Positions 5,674 to 8,199 of a stretch of 8,199 nt of DNA are shown here, piece after piece; position 1 is the stretch's first letter; each line of letters begins with the position of its first letter. The stretch spans positions 1 through 8,199 of the forward strand of contig DATIBC010000026.1 in NCBI GenBank assembly GCA_035457725.1, given 5' to 3'. This DNA comes from DATFES01 sp035457725 (GTDB taxonomy: Bacteria > Pseudomonadota > Alphaproteobacteria > CACIAM-22H2). The notes below the pieces were generated by a model. That model was not told where the DNA came from. It was given only the letters and a program-made list of their open reading frames with translations, and ran no database searches. A program made the position numbers and the translations under genes.

Positions 5674-6177
5674 ATGAACGTTTCGAACTGGCGGCTGAGC
5701 GCGCTTGGCGCTGCGTTGTTCGCGGCCGGTTTTTTCCTGGCGACGAGTGCCGCCGCGCAGATCATCCGCGAGCTCGACCTGTCGAGCCCGGCGGCGCTCG
5801 GCACGCGCATCGAAGCTGAAACGGGTGCGGCACCCGCCATCCGCGTCACCACGGCGTGGCCGGTGGTGGTCAATCTCGCCGAAATCCGCGATCCCAACGT
5901 CGAGGCGACGCGACTGGTCTTCGAGGCTCGTGTGCGCAGCGAGCAACTGGTCGGCACTGCGTACCTCGAACTATGGTGCCACTTCGCCGGCGGCGGCCAG
6001 TATTTCGGCCGCGGCCTCGATTCAACCGTCACCGGCACGCAAGACTGGAAGACCATCCGCACGCTGTTCATCTTGCAGGCGGGCCAGCGGCCGGAGCGGC
6101 TGACGCTCAACCTCGTCATCAATGGCCGCGGCGCCGTGGCGATCACCGGCGCCAAGCTGTCGAAAGCGCCGCTGTAA
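5674..6177 (+). CDS. Small secreted protein of unknown function, possible carbohydrate-binding-like beta fold
   Basis: A 167-residue protein with a clear signal peptide (hydrophobic core LGAALFAAGFFLA, ATSAAAQ at 23-29). The mature part, about 138 residues, is mostly beta strand by pattern: VFEARVRSEQL at 82-92, then 'TAYLELWCHFAGGGQYFGRGLD' (95-116), 'VTGTQDWKTIRTLFIL' (119-134), 'PERLTLNLVINGRGAVAI' (140-157). The run 'accumulated-strand, GTxDW, strand, LxLxxxGxGxVxI' resembles galactose-binding-like jelly-roll domains, where the last strand commonly reads 'G.V..D...L'. I do not recognise a named family. Only one cysteine, C102, is present, so no internal disulfide. ATG 5674 is preceded by GGAGG (5664-5668), 5 nt away. 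It is divergent from the DUF4394 gene. The coding call is secure, the fold is inference. Confidence 0.82.
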   Translation: MNVSNWRLSALGAALFAAGFFLATSAAAQIIRELDLSSPAALGTRIEAETGAAPAIRVTTAWPVVVNLAEIRDPNVEATRLVFEARVRSEQLVGTAYLELWCHFAGGGQYFGRGLDSTVTGTQDWKTIRTLFILQAGQRPERLTLNLVINGRGAVAITGAKLSKAPL

Positions 6178-6208
6178 CGCCGCCTCGCAGCGCAAGATAT
6201 TCACCGTT

Positions 6209-6231
6209 TCTGTGGATAGATCTGTGGATGG
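6209..6231 (+). repeat. Two DnaA-box-like 9-mers, 12 bp apart
   Basis: TCTGTGGAT occurs exactly at 6209-6217 and 6221-6229. Compared with the reverse-complement DnaA box TGTGNATAA, TGTGGATAG (6211-6219) matches 8 of 9 positions and TGTGGATGG (6223-6231) 7 of 9. A further weak copy, TGTGGAAAG, is at 6379-6387. DnaA binding is inferred from sequence similarity. Confidence 0.42.
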
Positions 6232-6336
6232 TAACGCGTCCGTCACGGTATTCGTGATCATTCCAGCATTGCCCAAAATTTCGGCAAGCGGCGGTTTTGC
6301 TTTCGACTCAAAAAATTGAGCGTCCAAACGACTCAC

Positions 6337-6361
6337 ACCCGCGCCGGATTACCGGGCGGGT
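6337..6361. other. Bulged 10-bp hairpin with ATTA loop
   Basis: ACCCGC (6337-6342) pairs with GCGGGT (6356-6361), a single G bulges at 6343, and CCGG (6344-6347) pairs with CCGG (6352-6355) around the loop ATTA. All ten pairs are Watson-Crick. No T-run follows on either strand, so it is not a simple terminator; it could be the 3' end of the upstream gene's message, part of an RNA, or a protein site. Confidence 0.45.
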
Positions 6362-6504
6362 TGGATGGGCTTCAAGCTGTGGAAAGGTCGGTGTGAAACC
6401 TGACGGCGTTGTTTTTTTCTCTGCCCCCCAAGTCAGGCGGGCGACTCAACACCTCCATTGCAACGGAGTCAATATTCCTTTGCGCGCGCCGCGAAAAAAA
6501 TCTC

Positions 6505-6540
6505 AAGCGCGTTGCGAGCCGGCAACAACGGCGCTTTTCT
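6505..6540 (+). terminator. Terminator- or attenuator-like hairpin 80 bp before the carbonic anhydrase gene
   Basis: AAGCGC (6505-6510) pairs with GCGCTT (6531-6536), and directly inside it GTTGC (6511-6515) pairs with GCAAC (6522-6526) around the loop GAGCCG, leaving AACG (6527-6530) as a bulge. The structure runs into TTTTCT at 6535-6540, and a run of seven A sits just before it (6494-6500). This layout resembles an intrinsic terminator on the + strand. If it works, the carbonic anhydrase needs its own promoter between 6540 and 6618, or the hairpin acts as an attenuator. Confidence 0.4.
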
Positions 6541-6545
6541 CGAAC

Positions 6546-6566
6546 CGATGCACGATGCACGATCCA
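6546..6566. repeat. Three tandem 7-bp units
   Basis: CGATGCA at 6546-6552 and 6553-6559, then CGATCCA at 6560-6566 with one mismatch. It is a short slippage-type array within the carbonic anhydrase leader. No coding or regulatory role is visible. Confidence 0.5.
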
Positions 6567-6569
6567 ACG

Positions 6570-6596
6570 CGCCGGCGCGCGCCGGCGATCGATCGC
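6570..6596. repeat. Overlapping perfect palindromes (18 bp and 12 bp)
   Basis: Positions 6570-6587 form a perfect 18-bp palindrome built of two CGCCGGCG units separated by CG. Positions 6585-6596 form the perfect palindrome GCGATCGATCGC and overlap it by three bases. They end 22 bp before the carbonic anhydrase ATG, in the position of a repressor site or leader hairpin. GC-rich genomes favour such palindromes, so function is uncertain. Confidence 0.45.
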
Positions 6597-6618
6597 GACC
6601 ACGAAGGCGAGGTGCGAC

Positions 6619-7248
6619 ATGGCGTTTCCGCAGCGACTGCTCGAAGGATATCGCGCTTTTCGCCACGAGCGGCTACCGGAAGAGCAACATCGCTACCGCG
6701 CGCTCGCCGAAACCGGCCAGCGGCCGGAGACGATGATCATCGGCTGTTGCGATTCGCGCGTTTCGCCCGAGGTGATCTTCGACGCGCGGCCGGGCGAGCT
6801 GTTCGTGGTGCGCAACGTGGCGAACCTGGTGCCGCCCTATTCGCCGAGCGGGCTGACGCATGGCGTCTCGGCGGCGATCGAGTTCGCCGTCGCGGCGCTC
6901 AAGGTCAAGCACATCGTCGTCCTTGGCCACGCAAGTTGCGGCGGCATCCGCGCTTTCGCCGAGCAGGACGCACCGCTGTCGCCGGGCGACTTCATCGGCA
7001 AGTGGATGGCGCTGATCGAGCCCGCCGCCAAGGCGGTGGCGGCCCAAGGCGCGCCGGCGGAGGCCGGCGATCTCAAGCGACTGGAGCAAGCCTCGGTGAT
7101 CCAAACCCTCGCCAATCTGCTGACCTTCCCGTTCGTACGCGTGGGCGTCGAGCGCGGCGCGGTCGCGCTCGACGGCGCCTATTTCGACGTCGCGACGGGA
7201 TCGCTCGAAGTTTACGACCGCGCGGGCGGCGGGTTCGCCGCCGTCTGA
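6619..7248 (+). CDS. Beta-class carbonic anhydrase
   Basis: A 209-residue cytoplasmic zinc enzyme that interconverts CO2 and bicarbonate, supplying bicarbonate for carboxylation and pH balance. The zinc-site motif C-x-D-x-R is CCDSR at 43-47 (ligand C43, Asp45/Arg47 dyad), and H-x-x-C is HASC at 104-107 (ligands H104 and C107) within VVLGHASCGG. Other family blocks are 'RPGELFVVRNVANLVPPY' and HGVSAAIEFAV (81-91). The pattern is closer to the CynT-like plant-type branch than to others. All catalytic residues are present and the length is typical. The frame stays open upstream to 6409, but ATG 6619 has GAGG (6609-6612) 6 nt before it and the upstream 70 residues look non-coding, so I start here. 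It converges with the CHRD gene, 13 bp away. Confidence 0.94.
   Translation: MAFPQRLLEGYRAFRHERLPEEQHRYRALAETGQRPETMIIGCCDSRVSPEVIFDARPGELFVVRNVANLVPPYSPSGLTHGVSAAIEFAVAALKVKHIVVLGHASCGGIRAFAEQDAPLSPGDFIGKWMALIEPAAKAVAAQGAPAEAGDLKRLEQASVIQTLANLLTFPFVRVGVERGAVALDGAYFDVATGSLEVYDRAGGGFAAV
7225..7242. terminator. 7-bp hairpin inside the last codons of the carbonic anhydrase gene
   Basis: GGCGGCG (7225-7231) pairs with CGCCGCC (7236-7242) around the loop GGTT, just before the TGA at 7246-7248. Only 13 bp separate this stop from the CHRD stop, so a 3'-end signal would have to lie within coding sequence. There is no T-run. The stretch also encodes Gly-Gly-Gly-Phe-Ala-Ala, which by itself yields GGC/GCC runs. 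Confidence 0.28.
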
Positions 7249-7261
7249 CGCGCCACGCCGC

Positions 7262-7711
7262 TTACGGCGCGACGGTCACCTGGCCGCGGATCTCGCCGCC
7301 GGGGTGTGCTGCGGTGTGGACGTTGACGTACCAGCGGCCGGCGAGAACATCGGCCATCTGCGCGTCATTGAGCTGGGCCGAACCGCTCATCGGGCTGGCG
7401 CTCACCGTGATCGGAACCACGACGCCGGCGTTCGCCGTCGGCGCCGCCGGCCCATGGAAATGCGCGCCGCGCACCGGACCGGTGAGGCCGCCATAGGTCA
7501 CCGTCCAGCTCAAGGTCTTGGTCGACTTGTCGAGCGTGATGGTCGCATTGCCGCTACCGGGAACGTTGACCGGCGGCACTTCGGCCGAGCCGCGCAAACT
7601 CGCGGCAAGATTCGTCTTCGACGAAGCCATTTGCTCGGTAGCGCAGCCGGCGAGTCCGGCCGCCGCGACGGCGAGGCCGATTGCCAGCGTTCGCCGATTG
7701 ATCGTCATCAT
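7262..7711 (-). CDS. CHRD domain-containing lipoprotein
   Basis: A 149-residue exported lipoprotein. The signal peptide has an NRRT start and a hydrophobic core, and ends in the lipobox L-A-G-C with the lipidated cysteine at 23. The residue after it is Ala, which fits outer-membrane sorting. The CHRD domain (chordin-like repeat, about 35-147) is shown by 'LRGSAEVPPVNVPGSGNA' (39-56), LTGPVRGAHFHGPA (76-89) and the closing 'GRWYVNVHTAAHPGGEIRGQV' (125-145), all strongly characteristic. The biochemical role of bacterial CHRD proteins is not established; an envelope binding role is commonly assumed. ATG 7711 is preceded by GGGGAG 8 nt away; the in-frame extension back to 7792 would precede the signal peptide and is rejected. 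The Arg-Arg could suggest Tat export, but the motif is weak. Confidence 0.92.
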   Translation of the reverse strand: MMTINRRTLAIGLAVAAAGLAGCATEQMASSKTNLAASLRGSAEVPPVNVPGSGNATITLDKSTKTLSWTVTYGGLTGPVRGAHFHGPAAPTANAGVVVPITVSASPMSGSAQLNDAQMADVLAGRWYVNVHTAAHPGGEIRGQVTVAP

Positions 7712-7812
7712 TTTGGCGTCTCCCCTTATTTGCCGTGGCCGTCGCTCCAGTGAGCCGAGGCCGGCTGAAAGTCTTAACACTCGGGCGCGCATGATTATTC
7801 CACGCCGCGTGT

Positions 7813-8199
7813 TTATCCAGCCGTGCGCCCCTGTTTTGACCGGCGATCGGCTTCGCGCACCCGGCTCGGCGGAAACTTGAGCTCGACGCGCGTTCCAGCA
7901 CCAGGCTCGCTGTCGATGTCGAGCGCGCCGCCATGCAGCTCAATCAGCCGTTTGGTGAGCGGCAGCCCGACGCCGGCGCCGTCATTGCGGCGCGAGGTAT
8001 GGCTGTTCGCCTGGCCGAACAGCTCCATCGCCCGCTTGATGTCGCTCGGCGTCATGCCGACGCCGTTATCGGCGACGGCGATCGCCACGCCGCCGTCGGC
8101 GGTGTGGTGCGCCGCGACGACGATCCGCCCGCCGGCGGGCGTGAATTTCACCGCGTTCGCGATCAGGTTCAAGACCATCTGCTTGACGCGGCGCGGATC
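7813..8199 (-). CDS. C-terminal ATPase domain of a sensor histidine kinase, cut by the window's right edge
   Basis: About 128 residues of the C-terminal end of a two-component sensor kinase are visible; the start, sensor domain and phospho-accepting His lie beyond the window. The HATPase_c motifs are complete and in order: N box QMVLNLIANAVKFTP, G1 box DNGVGM, F box LFGQANS, and G2 box GAGVGLPLTKRL followed by the closing 'HGGALDIDSEPGAGTRVELKFP'. A basic tail of about 20 residues follows to TAA 7815-7813. The VGLPLTKRLIELHGG wording resembles PleC/DivJ-type and PAS-containing kinases of alphaproteobacteria. It lies upstream of, and in the same direction as, the CHRD gene, with 101 bp between them, so they could share a transcript. 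ATP binding is family knowledge; what it senses is unknown. Confidence 0.93.
   Translation of the reverse strand, partial: DPRRVKQMVLNLIANAVKFTPAGGRIVVAAHHTADGGVAIAVADNGVGMTPSDIKRAMELFGQANSHTSRRNDGAGVGLPLTKRLIELHGGALDIDSEPGAGTRVELKFPPSRVREADRRSKQGRTAG

Larger units (their letters stand above)
6178..6618. other. 441-bp intergenic region before the carbonic anhydrase gene, AT-richer and structure-dense
   Basis: No protein-coding gene is supported here. Both strands have open frames, but they lack ribosome binding sites or family resemblance. In order it contains: a pair of DnaA-box-like repeats (6209-6231), a small hairpin TCACG (6243-6247)/CGTGA (6253-6257), CTCAA (6307-6311)/TTGAG (6316-6320) around an A-run, a bulged 10-bp hairpin (6337-6361), a run of seven T (6412-6418) bracketed by CCTGAC (6399-6404) and GTCAGG (6432-6437), a terminator-like hairpin (6505-6536), a 7-bp tandem repeat (6546-6566) and palindromes (6570-6596). 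The heptamer CGACTCA occurs three times (6304, 6329, 6442). It must hold the carbonic anhydrase promoter and may hold a small RNA, but no known RNA family was recognised. Confidence 0.6.

Noticed and set aside
6409..6618. 70-residue N-terminal extension of the carbonic anhydrase
   Set aside because: The stretch lacks family similarity, contains the T7 run, terminator-like hairpin and palindromes, and ATG 6619 has its own Shine-Dalgarno.
6178..6618. Chromosomal replication origin
   Set aside because: Only two or three imperfect DnaA-like boxes, no true AT-rich unwinding element and none of the usual origin neighbours.
6297..7496. Long + frame overlapping the carbonic anhydrase
   Set aside because: It is offset from the zinc-enzyme frame and shows no domain; the enzyme frame has all metal-binding residues.
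7712..7792. 27-residue N-terminal extension of the CHRD lipoprotein
   Set aside because: It would put residues before the signal peptide; GGGGAG before ATG 7711 supports the shorter form.
1..8199. CRISPR array, insertion sequence, tRNA, rRNA or integrase
   Set aside because: I saw no direct-repeat/spacer pattern, no transposase or integrase motifs, and no cloverleaf or rRNA-like stretch on either strand.

Overview
The window is GC-rich (roughly two thirds G+C by eye) and reads as an ordinary chromosomal stretch of an alphaproteobacterium. That placement is inferred from the codon bias and from the mix of families: a Kup potassium transporter of the alphaproteobacterial type, GYD and DUF2189 proteins, a CHRD lipoprotein, and a HisKA-type sensor kinase tail. 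I see no insertion sequence, integrase, phage gene, CRISPR array, tRNA or rRNA.

Layout from left to right. The 3' end of a secreted-nuclease-like (SNase family) gene (+) converges on a small GYD-domain gene (-). A 247-bp divergent spacer leads to kup (+), a full-length K+ uptake transporter. kup ends one base from the stop of a PstS-like periplasmic binding protein (-). A 251-bp divergent spacer with two facing promoter candidates and a palindrome between them separates the PstS-like gene from a DUF2189 membrane protein (+). That gene converges, through a strong GC-rich hairpin, on a secreted DUF4394 protein (-). A hairpin-rich 158-bp divergent spacer leads to a small secreted protein of unknown function (+). 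A 441-bp AT-richer intergenic region follows, with DnaA-box-like repeats, four clustered GANTC sites, several hairpins and a large palindrome. It leads into a beta-carbonic anhydrase (+), which converges on a CHRD-domain lipoprotein (-). The window ends in the C-terminal ATPase domain of a sensor histidine kinase (-), cut by the right edge.

The genes alternate strand, so almost every one is its own transcription unit; only the kinase and the CHRD gene run in the same direction. There is no operon logic tying them into one pathway. The common theme is envelope and ion or solute homeostasis: K+ uptake, an anion-type binding protein, CO2/bicarbonate interconversion, and four exported proteins. 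This is a loose association, not evidence of a system.

I did not find a convincing undescribed biological system. The parts most worth a second look are the 6178-6618 intergenic region, the PstS-like protein whose phosphate-binding loop is only half conserved, the secreted unknown at 5674-6177, and the symmetric divergent promoter arrangement at 3593-3698.
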